A stretch of 64,000 nt of DNA. It comes from Roseibium algicola (GTDB lineage Bacteria; Pseudomonadota; Alphaproteobacteria; Rhizobiales; Stappiaceae). The notes under the pieces are model-generated. The model saw only the letters and a list, made by a program, of their open reading frames with translations, had not been told where the DNA came from and did no database searches. Below, in pieces: positions 45,224 to 55,387 of this stretch. The position numbers and the translations under genes are program-made. The stretch's first letter is position 1. Each line of letters opens with the position of its first letter. The stretch covers positions 1,240,001-1,304,000 of the forward strand of contig NZ_CP019630.1 of assembly GCF_001999245.1 (NCBI RefSeq). The letters are read 5' to 3'.

Positions 45224-46450
45224 TCATCCTCCGAGAAACAGAAGGATGATGACCGCATTGGCCAGATCTACAAAGAATGCGGACACGAGTGGCAGGATCA
45301 GGAATGCCTGGGTTGCCGGGCCGAAGTGTTTGGTGATTGCGGTCATGTTGGCAATGGCCGTCGGTGTCGCGCCCAGTGCAAACCCTGCAAAGCCCGCCCC
45401 CAGCACCGCCGCGTTGTAGTTCCGGCCCATCAACGGATAAAGCGCCAGGATGATGAAGGCGGCCGCAACGACGACCTGCGTGAAAAGAATGAGCAGCATC
45501 GGCCCCGCCAGTCCCGCAATGGTCCACAGCTGCAGGCTCATGAGTGACATCGTCAGAAAAATGCCAAGTGCAAGGTCCGACAAGACCGCCAGGGACTTGG
45601 ACCGGGCCGGCCAGGTCATTTTCGGAAAGACCAGCGGCACGGTGTTTGACAGCACGATGCCACAGAAGAGACAGCAGACGAACACCGGCAGATCGAGGCC
45701 TATTCCCGCGCTTAAGGCTTCCTGAAGCGCGACGCCGAGGCCAATGGCGATGTTGAGAACCAGCAGCGAGCGCATCAGCCCGGTGTGGGTCACGCTCGTG
45801 TCTGCCTCTCGTTCCATCTCAAGGCCGATCATGGGGGCTTCTTCCGGGCGGTTCGGATCCGGTTTGCCACCCCGTTTTTCGATCAGAAACTTGCCCACCG
45901 GACCACCAAGAAGGCTGGCGGCGATCAAGCCGAGCGTTGCCGTCGCAGCACCGATGTCGACCGCCCCTGGAACGCCATAGTCGGTGGCCAGCTTCGGCCC
46001 CCACGCAATTGCCGTGCCGTGGCCGCCAACCAGCGAAATGGTGCCTCCAAGAAGGCCGAACCCTGTGGGCAGACCCAGCGCCGCCGCAATGCCTGAGCCG
46101 ACAGCATTCTGCAGCAGCATGTAACAGACGGTGAGCATCAGCAGGATCAGAAGCGGCTTGCCCCCCTTGGCCAGGTCCATGAAGCGGGCGTTCAAGCCGA
46201 TTGCCGTAAAGAAGCAATACAGCAGGTAATCACGCGACTGCAGGGAGAACCCGATTTCCGTTCCAAGCCCCAGGTAGACTACGAGGGACAGGAACGCGAC
46301 AAGCAGGCCGCCTGATACCGGTTCCGGAATGTTGAACCTGTCCAGAACCAGAATCTTCTTGTTCAGCCGCACGCCCAGGAAATAGACGAGGATTGCCAGA
46401 TTGAAGCTGACAAACTCCGTTAGCGTGATTGTTTCGCCGGCCATCCGCAC
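45224..46450 (-). CDS. gltS: Sodium/glutamate symporter GltS
   Basis: A 408-residue GltS with two inverted halves. Family motifs include VPLVFPKMTWPARSKSLAVLSDLALGIFLTMSLMSLQLW and GGHGTAIAWGP. It imports glutamate with sodium. The GTG at 46450 is preceded by AGGAG at 5 bases and is favoured; ATG 46444 is the alternative. It is convergent with the c-di-GMP gene with a 9-bp gap. Confidence 0.92.
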   Translation of the reverse strand: MRMAGETITLTEFVSFNLAILVYFLGVRLNKKILVLDRFNIPEPVSGGLLVAFLSLVVYLGLGTEIGFSLQSRDYLLYCFFTAIGLNARFMDLAKGGKPLLILLMLTVCYMLLQNAVGSGIAAALGLPTGFGLLGGTISLVGGHGTAIAWGPKLATDYGVPGAVDIGAATATLGLIAASLLGGPVGKFLIEKRGGKPDPNRPEEAPMIGLEMEREADTSVTHTGLMRSLLVLNIAIGLGVALQEALSAGIGLDLPVFVCCLFCGIVLSNTVPLVFPKMTWPARSKSLAVLSDLALGIFLTMSLMSLQLWTIAGLAGPMLLILFTQVVVAAAFIILALYPLMGRNYNAAVLGAGFAGFALGATPTAIANMTAITKHFGPATQAFLILPLVSAFFVDLANAVIILLFLGG

Positions 46451-46526
46451 CCCCGCTCCTGCTTGATGCTTCCACTATGCCGTTCGAAGCAGCTTGCGCA
46501 AGGCGGAGCTGACGATCCTCAGCTCG

Positions 46527-48473
46527 TTACCAGCCGCCGCCACCGCCACCGCCGCCACCGCCGCCGGAAAAGCCGCCGGAGGAACCCGACGATCCGGAGC
46601 TGGAGGATTTCGGAGCTGGCAGAGACGACTGGAAGGAGCCAGCCATGGAACTTGCCGTCCGGCCGAGGCTGTCGGACACGTGCCGGGCATCGAAGTGATT
46701 GCCGGAGTACCAGCCCGGATGGTAGCTGGCGGCCGCAGCCGCCCCGGCAGCGGTTGTCAGCCAGGCCTCGAAGGCCTTTGCCCAGGGCTTTTCGACGCCA
46801 AGCGCAACGGCGTAGGGCAAAAGCTCCTCGAAATGATCCGTGCTCATATCCGGAAGCTTTTCCATATTGAGCCGCTCCTTTTCCGCCACGCTCAGATACA
46901 TCCGAAGACCCTCGATTTCATCGAGAGCCTGGCGGCCGATTGCCGTCGGTGCGCCGATCAGGAAAAAGAACAGGATGTTGAGGGCAACCAGCGCCACCGC
47001 GATGAACGGCAGAACAGGCAAGGAATCCACACCGCCATTCACATGGAAGGCACCGAAAGCTGCCCCTGATATTGCGAGACCAAAGACTATGAAGATCAGC
47101 GCCATACGCAGTTTCATGCTGGCGAAGCGGAAGATGGCCCTCCCCAGATTGACTGAAATGACGGTCGCAAAAACGGAAAAGACCAGAAAGACGATGACGA
47201 ACCCTTCCTGACCCGGCTGCAGTCCACCGAAAGCCAGCAGCGCGACAATGGTAACCAGGCTTAGTATGAACCCGGGAATGAGATAGCCCCTGTTCGCCCT
47301 GAAAAAGACGTTTCGGCTCTCCCGCTCGATAGCCGCCCGGAATTTTTTCCCCAGCGCCTGGATAGAGGTGCCGTTGTCCTTGTTGAGGGTCAACGGACTC
47401 CCCCGTCCGCTTAGCCAGTCCTCAAGCGCAGCTTCGCCCCTGGGCAGCCCGAAGCCCGGGATCTGACCTTCCCGTCCTTTCCGGTTCAGAACCAGAGTTG
47501 TATCGCCATCCGTCTCTTCAAGTCGCAAGCGTTTCTTGACCGCGAGGTTGAGGCAGGCTGCAGACAGGGCCACCCAGCCACCATCCCCGAATCCTCGGTT
47601 GACAATGTATTTGGCAAGAGCCGGCGAGATGCCGGAAGGCGGTGAAAACCTCGGGAAAACAACACCTTCAGAAGGATCCTGGCCAACCATCCACCAGGCT
47701 GCGAAATAATAAAGCAGCACCAGCAGCACCCCGGCTCCTCCGATCAGCTCCGATCTGTAGTCCTCGACGAAATACTCCAGCTGTTCGGCTTCCGTAGGCG
47801 CTGCAATTGCGCCTTTCGGAAGGCTGACGTTGATCGACAAGCCTTCGTAGGCCCCCAGAACCTCGGTTGTCCGGAAGATAATCTCAGAACCACCCTGGGC
47901 GCTCTGTGCCTCAAAGGCATTTCCGGTTTCGCCATAGCCGCCCGTATAGGCCGTCCATGCGCTGGCTTTCACCCCTTCCGGCAAAACGACCCGCGCGATG
48001 GCCTCATCAACGGGGAAGATCCATTCGTTGCCGGTCGCGTTCCAATAGACCTCGTCATGGTCTTCAAAGAAACGGATTTGCCGATTGGTTTCATAGGTGA
48101 AGGTGTAGGTGTAGTTGCCCGGTGACAGGAAGGTGTTCTCGTCCCCCACATAGATCCGCGCACCCTGGCTGTTCTCGTTGGTGTGGTAGGAGGCCGGAGC
48201 GCCGTCCTGCAGCACCGAGAGCAACTTGAAGCCGGCCTTGTAGATGCGCCCGTTTGCACCTTCCACCGCAAGCGGGATATCGCGGAAAATGCCCCGCTTG
48301 ATCTGATCGCCTTCCGCACTGACGGTAATCGTTTCGGTAACCGTCAGCGTGCCATTGCTCGCAACGTCAATATCGGAAACGAACTTCAAGATGCGTTCGT
48401 CTGCTTGCGCGCAAAGTCCGGCAGTCAGCAGGACGAAGACGGCCAGGATGCCGGCGGAGATCCGGTTCAGCAT
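46527..48473 (-). CDS. DUF2207 membrane protein with polyglycine tail
   Basis: A 648-residue protein with a signal peptide ([20 protein letters not shown]), a large exported DUF2207 beta domain (about 25-240), a membrane span near 250 and more spans near 405-510. The C-terminus is a Ser/Gly stretch ending in a glycine run, a known DUF2207 feature. Function is unknown. It follows lemA by 10 bp; the LemA/DUF2207 pairing recurs in many bacteria. The ATG at 48473 avoids an upstream extension into lemA. Confidence 0.85.
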   Translation of the reverse strand: MLNRISAGILAVFVLLTAGLCAQADERILKFVSDIDVASNGTLTVTETITVSAEGDQIKRGIFRDIPLAVEGANGRIYKAGFKLLSVLQDGAPASYHTNENSQGARIYVGDENTFLSPGNYTYTFTYETNRQIRFFEDHDEVYWNATGNEWIFPVDEAIARVVLPEGVKASAWTAYTGGYGETGNAFEAQSAQGGSEIIFRTTEVLGAYEGLSINVSLPKGAIAAPTEAEQLEYFVEDYRSELIGGAGVLLVLLYYFAAWWMVGQDPSEGVVFPRFSPPSGISPALAKYIVNRGFGDGGWVALSAACLNLAVKKRLRLEETDGDTTLVLNRKGREGQIPGFGLPRGEAALEDWLSGRGSPLTLNKDNGTSIQALGKKFRAAIERESRNVFFRANRGYLIPGFILSLVTIVALLAFGGLQPGQEGFVIVFLVFSVFATVISVNLGRAIFRFASMKLRMALIFIVFGLAISGAAFGAFHVNGGVDSLPVLPFIAVALVALNILFFFLIGAPTAIGRQALDEIEGLRMYLSVAEKERLNMEKLPDMSTDHFEELLPYAVALGVEKPWAKAFEAWLTTAAGAAAAASYHPGWYSGNHFDARHVSDSLGRTASSMAGSFQSSLPAPKSSSSGSSGSSGGFSGGGGGGGGGGGW

Positions 48474-48483
48474 TGCGCGCACC

Positions 48484-49038
48484 TCAGAACTGAACCTTGG
48501 GAACCGCGCGGTCAGCCTCGTCTTCGATTTCGAAGTACTCGGCCTTTTCGAACTTGAACTGGTTGGCAATCAGATTGGATGGGAAGCTCTCGACCGCAAC
48601 ATTCAGGTTCCGGACCGCGCCATTGTAATAACGGCGCGCCATCTGGATGGCGTTTTCGATCTCGTCCAGCGAATTGTGAAGGTCGGAAAAGTTCTGACTT
48701 GCCTTCAGGTCTGGATAGGCTTCCGCAACTGCAAACAGGCGACCGAGAGCATGACTGAGTTCTCCTTCTGCCTTTGCACGGCCTGCAACGTCGTCCTTCG
48801 GCACTGCCGAAACTTGCGCGCGCATGCTGGTCACGGCCTCGAGCGCTTCCTTTTCGTGCGAGGCGTAGCCTTTCACGGTCTCGACAAGGTTGGGAATGAG
48901 ATTTGCCCGCCGCTTGAGCTGGACATCGATGCCGCTCCAGCCCTCCTCGACCATCTGCCGTTTCTTGACAAGTCCGTTGTAAAGAACGATCGCAAAAACA
49001 GATAGCGCAACCAGCGCTGCAAGAAAGAACCAGGACAA
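48484..49038 (-). CDS. LemA family protein
   Basis: A 184-residue protein with an N-terminal membrane span ([21 protein letters not shown]) and a helical LemA domain ([31 protein letters not shown], and [21 protein letters not shown]). An SD match GGAGGTGAT overlaps an in-frame GTG at 49047, which is too close to use it; a TTG at 49038, 8 bases after GGAGG, fits better. The exact start is therefore unusual. It heads a two-gene unit with DUF2207. Confidence 0.87.
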   Translation of the reverse strand: MSWFFLAALVALSVFAIVLYNGLVKKRQMVEEGWSGIDVQLKRRANLIPNLVETVKGYASHEKEALEAVTSMRAQVSAVPKDDVAGRAKAEGELSHALGRLFAVAEAYPDLKASQNFSDLHNSLDEIENAIQMARRYYNGAVRNLNVAVESFPSNLIANQFKFEKAEYFEIEDEADRAVPKVQF

Positions 49039-49208
49039 GACAATCACCTCCAGAAAATGTGTTCTGGAAGCTAACCGGGAGGTGCTGACTTGTCATCTTC
49101 TTCAAGCGACCGACGCCTGAATTGAGTCATTCTGTAATCTTCGACACAGGATTGCAGATAAGCTTGGGCAAGCTTGCCTGAAACGCCTGAACGAAAGGTC
49201 GGCCACCA

Positions 49209-49562
49209 ATGTGCGTCTTGCAACTTTGCAGAATGATCCCGGTACTTGCGGTGCTGCTGTTGGTGCTGGCAACGCAAGAGGCCCATGCCTCGCTTGCTGA
49301 CCAATATCGCTGTTCGAATGGCGATCTGGTCTTTCACGTCATCTTCAACCCGCAGGAACCGGGGCCCGCGACGCTTTCCGGACCTGTTGGCGGAAAGGCA
49401 CATACGCAAGTCCTGCTTGACCCGGTTCCGGGCGCTTCGGGAGAAAGTTTCGAGCGGGGAAACACCCGGTTTTCCGGCAATCGACAGGCAAGCCACCTGG
49501 ACATCGGCGACATGCGCTTCGCCTGTGAACTGGAGCCCGAGCCGGGCTCGGAACCCGAGTGA
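49209..49562 (+). CDS. Secreted MliC-like lysozyme inhibitor domain protein
   Basis: A 117-residue protein with a signal peptide (MIPVLAVLLLVLATQEAHA) lacking a lipobox. The mature part starts YRCSNGDLVFHVIF and ends GASGESFERGN...MRFACE, resembling the MliC/PliC fold: first Cys near the N-terminus, SGxxY-like loop and a final Cys. MliC proteins inhibit C-type lysozyme in the periplasm. The match is by pattern and is not certain. It stands alone, facing glyQ. Confidence 0.6.
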   Translation: MCVLQLCRMIPVLAVLLLVLATQEAHASLADQYRCSNGDLVFHVIFNPQEPGPATLSGPVGGKAHTQVLLDPVPGASGESFERGNTRFSGNRQASHLDIGDMRFACELEPEPGSEPE

Positions 49563-49616
49563 GCCTTCACAGGTTGCTGGTAGCGGTAAAATGAACAACC
49601 TGGATATTGCCTGACG

Positions 49617-49639
49617 AAAACGGGGCCAACCTGGCCCCG
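49617..49639 (-). terminator. Intrinsic terminator after glyQ
   Basis: An 8-bp stem CGGGGCCA/TGGCCCCG (49621-49628, 49632-49639) with a 3-base loop is followed on the minus strand by TTTT. It lies 42 bp past the glyQ stop. Confidence 0.82.
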
Positions 49640-49680
49640 CATTCGATTGATCAAAAAGATCCGCCTCAAGCCGGAATGCG

Positions 49681-50649
49681 TTATTCCGCAGCCTGGTTGT
49701 GATAGCCGACACCGCCGGCTTCCGTTTCAAGGAAGGCAGCGCCGCAGGCCTTGGCCAGTTCGCGGACACGCAGGATATAGCTCTGGCGCTCGGTCACGGA
49801 GATGACGCCGCGCGCGTCGAGCAGGTTGAAGGCATGGCTGGCTTTGATGCACTGGTCATAGGCTGGCAGCACCACCTGATGGACATTGGCACCGGCAGCT
49901 TCACGAGCTTTCGCACCGGCTTCCAGCAGTGAACGGCATTCGGCTTCGGCATCCTTGAAATGGCGGAACAGCATTTCGGTGTCCGCGTGCTCGAAATTGT
50001 GCCGCGAGTATTCCTGCTCGGCCTGCAGGAAAACATCGCCATAGGTGACCTTGGCATCGCCTTCCATGCCGTTGTAGTTGAGGTCATAGACGTTATCGAC
50101 GCCCTGAATATACATCGCCAGGCGCTCAAGGCCGTAGGTCAGCTCGCCGGAGACGGGCGAGCATTCAAAGCCTGCCACCTGCTGGAAATAGGTGAACTGG
50201 GAGACTTCCATGCCATCGCACCAGCATTCCCAGCCGAGGCCCCAGGCCCCCAGGGTCGGGCTTTCCCAGTCGTCTTCCACAAAGCGGATATCGTGCAGCT
50301 TCGGGTCAAGGCCGATCGCGTAGAGCGAATTCAGATAGAGCTCCTGAAGGTTTGCCGGTGACGGCTTCAGGATCACCTGGAACTGGTAGTAGTGCTGCAG
50401 ACGGTTCGGGTTCTCACCATAACGGCCGTCGGTCGGGCGGCGCGACGGCTGCACATAGGCAGCCCGCCACGGACGCGGGCCGAGTGAACGCAGCGTGGTC
50501 GCCGGGTGGAACGTACCGGCGCCGACTTCCATGTCGTAAGGCTGAAGCACAACACAGCCCTGGTCGGCCCAGTAGCGCTGCAGGGTCAGGATCAGGCCTT
50601 GAAAGGAGTTTTCCGGCCGCATGTGCGCCGGCAGGGTTTCAGTCGACAT
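49681..50649 (-). CDS. glyQ: Glycyl-tRNA synthetase alpha subunit
   Basis: A 322-residue GlyQ, the catalytic subunit. The class II motifs are in [40 protein letters not shown] and the [20 protein letters not shown] segment. ATG 50649 starts [16 protein letters not shown]; a longer frame to 50796 is unsupported. A terminator follows, so glyS, 6.3 kb further along the strand, must have its own promoter. It is divergent from a MATE gene. Confidence 0.96.
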   Translation of the reverse strand: MSTETLPAHMRPENSFQGLILTLQRYWADQGCVVLQPYDMEVGAGTFHPATTLRSLGPRPWRAAYVQPSRRPTDGRYGENPNRLQHYYQFQVILKPSPANLQELYLNSLYAIGLDPKLHDIRFVEDDWESPTLGAWGLGWECWCDGMEVSQFTYFQQVAGFECSPVSGELTYGLERLAMYIQGVDNVYDLNYNGMEGDAKVTYGDVFLQAEQEYSRHNFEHADTEMLFRHFKDAEAECRSLLEAGAKAREAAGANVHQVVLPAYDQCIKASHAFNLLDARGVISVTERQSYILRVRELAKACGAAFLETEAGGVGYHNQAAE

Positions 50650-50938
50650 GAAGATGTTCCGCGAATATGGCTGTGCCCGGCGTGCACGTATCGCCGGTTT
50701 GGGCGACAGGTGCCACGATGTCGGGGCAAGGTCAAGGCGAAGCGGGCGTGGCGGTTTCAGATTGACGGAGCGCCGGCACCAAGGTATCCCTCGCACCGGC
50801 TTCAGAATGCCTGCCGCTCGCGGACGACAGTCACGGTGAAATTCTGGTCTTCAAGACTTTCTGTTCCCCACGCATTTCGCGCTGGTGGCAATGCGAGCCC
50901 CTCCTTCCCGATCGAAATGCCCATTGATGGAGAACGGA

Positions 50939-52330
50939 ATGTCTTCCGACATATCCCGGCCCAACGCCTATACGCATGGGCCAATCCTTCCGACCCTGGC
51001 CAGAACCGCCTTGCCCATCATCCTGGTGATGAGCATGAACGGGTTGCTGACCGTGGTCGATGCCATATTCCTCGGCCTTTTCGTCGGGCCGGATGCCCTC
51101 AGCGCCGTCACGCTGATGTTTCCTGCCTATATGCTGCTTGCGGCGTTGGCGACACTTGTTGCCAGCGGCATGTCCAGCGTGCTCGCCCGCAAACTCGGAG
51201 CCGACCTTCGTGCCGAAGCCGAAGCGGTTTTTGCCGGTGCCCACGGCCTGGCACTTGCCATCGCTGGCATCGTGATCGCCCTCTTCCTGGGTGTAGGTGA
51301 CGGCCTCACCCGGGCCGCCGCTGACGGTTCAGTGGAGATTGCCGGTATGAGCCATACCTACATGGCCATCACGGTTGCCTTCACACCACTGATGTTCGTG
51401 CTGTCGGTAAATGCTGACGCGCTGCGCAACGAAGGCCTCGCGGTTGTAATGGCAGGCTTCAGCCTGCTTGTTTCGCTGGCCAACATCGCCTTCGATTATC
51501 TGCTGATCGCGGTCTACGATTACGGTGTTGCCGGTAGTGCGGCCGGAACCGTGCTGGCACAGGCGATGGCGCTTGCAATCATGCTGGGTCTAAGACTGAG
51601 CGGGAAAACGGAATTGTCACCGTCCGCGCTCCTGCGATATCCGCTGACATCTTTCTGGCGCGATATCCTGATGCTTGGTGCACCTCAGAGCCTCAGCTTC
51701 ATCGGCATCGCGCTGGGCTCCGCCGCAACCATCGCCGCACTGCAGACGGCCGGTGCCAGCGGTTACGAGGCAACGGTCGCCGCTTTCGGGATCGTTACCC
51801 GGGTCATGACCTTCTGCTATCTGCCTCTCCTGGGACTTGCCCAGGCGCTACAGTCCATGATCGGAAACAATATCGGGGCAGGTCTGTGGCATCGCTCGGA
51901 CAGCACCTTGCGGGCTGGCCTGGTTGTGGCCCTTGTCTACTGCGGCCTTGCGGAACTCGTGCTCACGCTGTTCTCACACCAGGTCGGTTTCGCATTTGTC
52001 GACGATCCAGGCGTGGCGGCGGAAGTCGGCCGGATCCTTCCGGTGATAATGGCGCTCTACTTTGTCGCGGGGCCGCTGTTCATGGTTGCGACCTACTTTC
52101 AGGCGCTCGGAGATGCGGCTCGGGCAGCTCTGCTGAGCCTCGCCAAACCCTATGCTTTCTTTCTGCCGCTGGTGTTCCTGATGCCGGTCTATTTCGGAGA
52201 GGGCGGCATCTGGCTGTCCAGTCCGCTGGCGGAACTGATGCTGCTGGTGGTGACGCTGGTCCTGCTCGGTATTACCGCGCGCACCGGGACAGCGCGCTGG
52301 GGACTTTTCCGGGCGGTACCGGCAAATTGA
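50939..52330 (+). CDS. MATE family efflux transporter
   Basis: A 463-residue protein with 12 predicted spans and the two-repeat MATE layout (ALPIILVMSMNGLLTVVDAIFLG in repeat one, GAPQSLSFIGIALGSAATIAAL in repeat two). It exports cationic compounds using sodium or protons. ATG 50939 has GGAG 7 bases upstream and is chosen over GTG and ATG codons 12-54 bases earlier. The 289-bp divergent gap to glyQ shows no recognisable feature. Confidence 0.9.
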   Translation: MSSDISRPNAYTHGPILPTLARTALPIILVMSMNGLLTVVDAIFLGLFVGPDALSAVTLMFPAYMLLAALATLVASGMSSVLARKLGADLRAEAEAVFAGAHGLALAIAGIVIALFLGVGDGLTRAAADGSVEIAGMSHTYMAITVAFTPLMFVLSVNADALRNEGLAVVMAGFSLLVSLANIAFDYLLIAVYDYGVAGSAAGTVLAQAMALAIMLGLRLSGKTELSPSALLRYPLTSFWRDILMLGAPQSLSFIGIALGSAATIAALQTAGASGYEATVAAFGIVTRVMTFCYLPLLGLAQALQSMIGNNIGAGLWHRSDSTLRAGLVVALVYCGLAELVLTLFSHQVGFAFVDDPGVAAEVGRILPVIMALYFVAGPLFMVATYFQALGDAARAALLSLAKPYAFFLPLVFLMPVYFGEGGIWLSSPLAELMLLVVTLVLLGITARTGTARWGLFRAVPAN

Positions 52331-52383
52331 AACCGCTGAAACAAAGCACCTGACGGCGGGCGGGCAAACTGCCCGCCGTTGCG

Positions 52384-52569
52384 TCAGGCTTGCGGACGGT
52401 ACTTGCCGCTGACCGGGTCAAGCACAAGCTTGGCACCGCGGCCATTGGGATCGGCTTTTGCAGCTGCCCTGGAAATCTGGTTTTCAACCTCGGCCATCTT
52501 GCGCTTCACGCGCTGCACGATCCAGTAACCTCCCACGGCCAATGCGGCGACGCCTATCAATTCGGTCAT
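52384..52569 (-). CDS. Small single-span membrane protein
   Basis: A 61-residue protein with one N-terminal membrane span (ELIGVAALAVGGYWIVQRVKRKM) and a polar tail ending DPNGRGAKLVLDPVSGKYRPQA. It lies 47 bp past an S49 peptidase gene on the same strand and may be co-transcribed. Function is unknown, though a role with the peptidase is possible. Confidence 0.75.
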   Translation of the reverse strand: MTELIGVAALAVGGYWIVQRVKRKMAEVENQISRAAAKADPNGRGAKLVLDPVSGKYRPQA

Positions 52570-52616
52570 GTTTTTTCCCCTTGCTCACCCGATTTTCACA
52601 CAGGCATTGTGCCTTT

Positions 52617-53474
52617 TTAAAGGCCGTAGCGCATCCACATTGCCCGTTCCTCGACAGAGGAGATCAACTCCTCGCCGACCCCGTCCAGCAGTCGGCCCTT
52701 TGCAAGGCCGACACCAAGCCCGGCCTTGCGGCCAAAAAGGCCACGCGGTGCAGAAATCAATTTTGGCTCGGCCTTGTCACCGTACCGGTCCTTGATCACT
52801 TCGCGCAGGTCGCCGATCGCGTCGACCAACCCAAGCTGAACACCGGTGCGCCCGGTCCAGAACTTGCCCGTGAAAAGATCCGGATCATCTGCGAGCACGT
52901 CACCGCGACGCGATTTCACCATGTCGATGAAGGTCTCGTGGATCTCGAGCTGCAGGCTCTTGATGTATTCGATGTCTTCCGGCACTTCCGGCTGGAAGGG
53001 ATCGAGGGTCACCTTCTTTTCACCTGCGGTATAAACGCGCCGATCAACGCCGATTTTCTTGATCATCTCCGTGAAGCCGAACCCGGCTGCAACCACACCG
53101 ATCGAGCCGACGATGGACGACGGATCGACAAAGATCTCGTCCCCTGCGAGCGCAATCATGTAACCGCCGCTGGCAGCCACATCCTCAACGAAAACCAGAA
53201 CGTCCTTCTCGTTTTCCTTGGCCAGGTCCCGGATCCGCTTGAAGATGAGCCTCGATTGAACGGGCGAGCCACCCGGCGAATTGACCATCAGGGCCACCGC
53301 CGGTGCTTTCTTCATCGAGAAGGCTTTTTCCAGGGGGATGGACGCGGTCGCCAGGGACAATCCGGACTTCAGCGGCCCACCGCCACCGATTGCCCCATGC
53401 AGGCGCACGACCGGAATGACAGGCTTATCGTTTCGAAAGGGTTTGGGAAGAAACCGGCGAAGGGATGAAATCAC
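52617..53474 (-). CDS. S49 family serine peptidase (SppA-like)
   Basis: A roughly 285-residue protein with the S49 dyad: Ser in VAASGGYMIA (about residue 102) and Lys in TAGEKKVTLDPF (about 153). The S49 fold around LMVNSPGGSP and GSIGVVAAG is complete. No strong membrane anchor is seen, unlike classical SppA. A TTG at 53480 is the alternative start; GTG 53474 has AGGG about 10 bases upstream. It may degrade cleaved signal peptides or other small membrane fragments. Confidence 0.88.
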   Translation of the reverse strand: MISSLRRFLPKPFRNDKPVIPVVRLHGAIGGGGPLKSGLSLATASIPLEKAFSMKKAPAVALMVNSPGGSPVQSRLIFKRIRDLAKENEKDVLVFVEDVAASGGYMIALAGDEIFVDPSSIVGSIGVVAAGFGFTEMIKKIGVDRRVYTAGEKKVTLDPFQPEVPEDIEYIKSLQLEIHETFIDMVKSRRGDVLADDPDLFTGKFWTGRTGVQLGLVDAIGDLREVIKDRYGDKAEPKLISAPRGLFGRKAGLGVGLAKGRLLDGVGEELISSVEERAMWMRYGL

Positions 53475-53592
53475 GCGCAATAGGCCCTGAAAGAGTTCAC
53501 AAACTCCATCCGATATATGTACGCAAAGCCCGCTTGCAAAGACTCCAGGCCGTCAAAACCTTGTCGCACGGTTTAACGCGCCCAAGCGCTGT

Positions 53593-54195
53593 TCAACCAC
53601 CGAAAGCGCTGATCTTCTTTTTGCGCTTGCGTTTCGGCTTTTCGTCTTCTTCTTTCATGCGCTCCAGAACGTCTTCCGGTTTGGGCTTGGGCGACGCTTC
53701 GAACGGCCAGGTGAGCCTGACACCGGCCTGGTTGTTCTTGCGCCAGACAATTTCTGCACTGATTGGCAGATCGAGACCGGGAATGGAGACCTCGATGTCA
53801 TCGGGAAGTCGATCCAGCTTGTCGCCTTCCAGCCGGCATCCGGACCTGCTGGCATCAACGATCCGACATCTCATTGTTGCCGAATTGGTCTTGCCGCAAA
53901 CGATTGCCGTGATCCAGACTTGCCGCCGGATCTCGCGGCGTTTTTCGCCTGACGCCTCTCGTTTGGTCCTAAAAGAAATTTGCGCTTGCTGATCGCCAAA
54001 GGCAATCACGGTCCCGCGGACCAGTTTGTCGAACCCGGCAAGGCGCAAGCCCACCTCCTCCTTCAGGAGGTCAACCCTGTCGGACGCAATCCAACAGCCG
54101 TTCTCTGTCAGATCATAGGCCGTTGCTTCGAAACACGACATGTCCGCCAAGTCGACGACGAGCGCCGAAATGCATTTGTCTGCATCCATCGTCAT
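53593..54195 (-). CDS. PilZ domain protein
   Basis: A 200-residue protein. A PilZ domain (about 85-170) has the c-di-GMP motif RREIRRQ and DASRSG, the RxxxR...[D/N]xSxxG pattern. The preceding 80 residues (LTENGCWIASDRVDLLKEEVGLRLAGFDKLVRGTVIAF) look like a second, degenerate PilZ fold without the Arg motif. The lysine-rich tail KPKRKRKKK may bind nucleic acid or lipid. It is the likely c-di-GMP receptor in this window. Confidence 0.84.
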   Translation of the reverse strand: MTMDADKCISALVVDLADMSCFEATAYDLTENGCWIASDRVDLLKEEVGLRLAGFDKLVRGTVIAFGDQQAQISFRTKREASGEKRREIRRQVWITAIVCGKTNSATMRCRIVDASRSGCRLEGDKLDRLPDDIEVSIPGLDLPISAEIVWRKNNQAGVRLTWPFEASPKPKPEDVLERMKEEDEKPKRKRKKKISAFGG

Positions 54196-54336
54196 GACCG
54201 GTTGTTAAAATCACCCAGAGCGTTACACACTCAATGTTACAACCTGTAGTCTGAAATCCAAGTTAACGCAAGGTCACTTTTGATCTGAAAAAGAAGAAAC
54301 GTTTGGATGATTGCAGGAAACCATGCAGTCCGAAGG

Positions 54337-55308
54337 CTATTGCGCTGCTTTTTCTGCCAGCTTCTGCTTGATCGCCAGAAAGTCACGCCAGGACAATCGC
54401 TTCTCAAGTGGACTGCGTAAAAGATACGCTGGATGGTAAGTGGCGATAGCCGAGATTTCCCTGCCCTTGCAGGGATAGGTCATCCAGCGCCCGCGCATCT
54501 TGCGGATGCCGTCCTGTACCCCGAGCAGGGTCTTGGCGGATGCCGCACCGAGAAAGACGAGCACGTCCGGATTGACCAGTTCGATCTGGCGCAGAATGAA
54601 CGGCTTGCAGATCTCGGTTTCCTGCGGTGTCGGTGTCCGGTTGCCAGGTGGCCGCCAGGGAACCACGTTGGCGATATAGGCCGACGAGCGATCCAGACCG
54701 ATCGCACCCAGCATTCTGTCCAGCAATTGGCCGGACCGGCCAACAAAAGGCAAGCCTTGAAGATCCTCGTCGCGGCCCGGCGCCTCGCCGACAAACATCA
54801 GCTTCGCCTGTGGATTGCCGTCGGCAAACACAAGCTTCTTGGCGGTCAGCTTGAGGTTGCAGCCGTCGAAACCGCCCAGGCAATTGCGCAGTTCCTCGAG
54901 AGTCGGGGCAGATGCCGCCAGATCCCGGGCTGCGGCGATTATCTCCCTGTCGGGCAAGACCGGCGCTTGCCCCGCAACTGCGGGCGGCACGGAAATCGTC
55001 TGGGGAGCAACGGGAGCTGCCGGAACCGGAGAGCCTGTCTGCCCCTGGAAATTGCCTGCCGGGGCCTGTTGCCGGGGCTGCTGAGCATGCGTGGGGGCTG
55101 TTGCCTGCTGACCGGCCAGCGCACGCTGCGCTGCCTGCGCACGCGTCAGCGCTACCCAATCGACGGGTTCGTCCTGAAGAAAACAATCGACACCCGCACC
55201 GGCATAAAAATCCAGCAGGGCTTCAAGGTGTCTCGGGTCGTTCGGGATCTGTTGCAAGAGGCTGCCTCCGGCGCGGAGTTTAACCGCCCCGATCATTTCT
55301 ACAAGCAT
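54337..55308 (-). CDS. Uracil-DNA glycosylase, family 4/5-type
   Basis: A 323-residue protein whose C-terminal 200 residues form a family 4 UDG: KLMFVGEAPGRDEDLQGLPFVGRSGQLLDRML, with active-site GEAPG, and the late TYHPAYLLR. The Fe-S Cys are less regular than in classic members (NCLGGFDGC and ICKPF). A Gln/Pro/Ala-rich linker (about 65-115) separates a short N-terminal part. It removes uracil from DNA. Several starts are possible (55359, 55308, 55296) with no good ribosome-binding site, so the N-terminus is uncertain. Confidence 0.87.
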   Translation of the reverse strand: MLVEMIGAVKLRAGGSLLQQIPNDPRHLEALLDFYAGAGVDCFLQDEPVDWVALTRAQAAQRALAGQQATAPTHAQQPRQQAPAGNFQGQTGSPVPAAPVAPQTISVPPAVAGQAPVLPDREIIAAARDLAASAPTLEELRNCLGGFDGCNLKLTAKKLVFADGNPQAKLMFVGEAPGRDEDLQGLPFVGRSGQLLDRMLGAIGLDRSSAYIANVVPWRPPGNRTPTPQETEICKPFILRQIELVNPDVLVFLGAASAKTLLGVQDGIRKMRGRWMTYPCKGREISAIATYHPAYLLRSPLEKRLSWRDFLAIKQKLAEKAAQ

Positions 55309-55387
55309 GCAGCGCCAGACCACTATCAATCCGGCCGGTTTTCCAAAGCCTGTGCACATTTTCGAAACTGCCGGGAATACCCATTAG

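Noticed and set aside
46527..46600. Glycine run at the DUF2207 C-terminus as a sequencing or assembly error
   Set aside because: A Ser/Gly-rich C-terminus is normal for this family and the frame closes properly.
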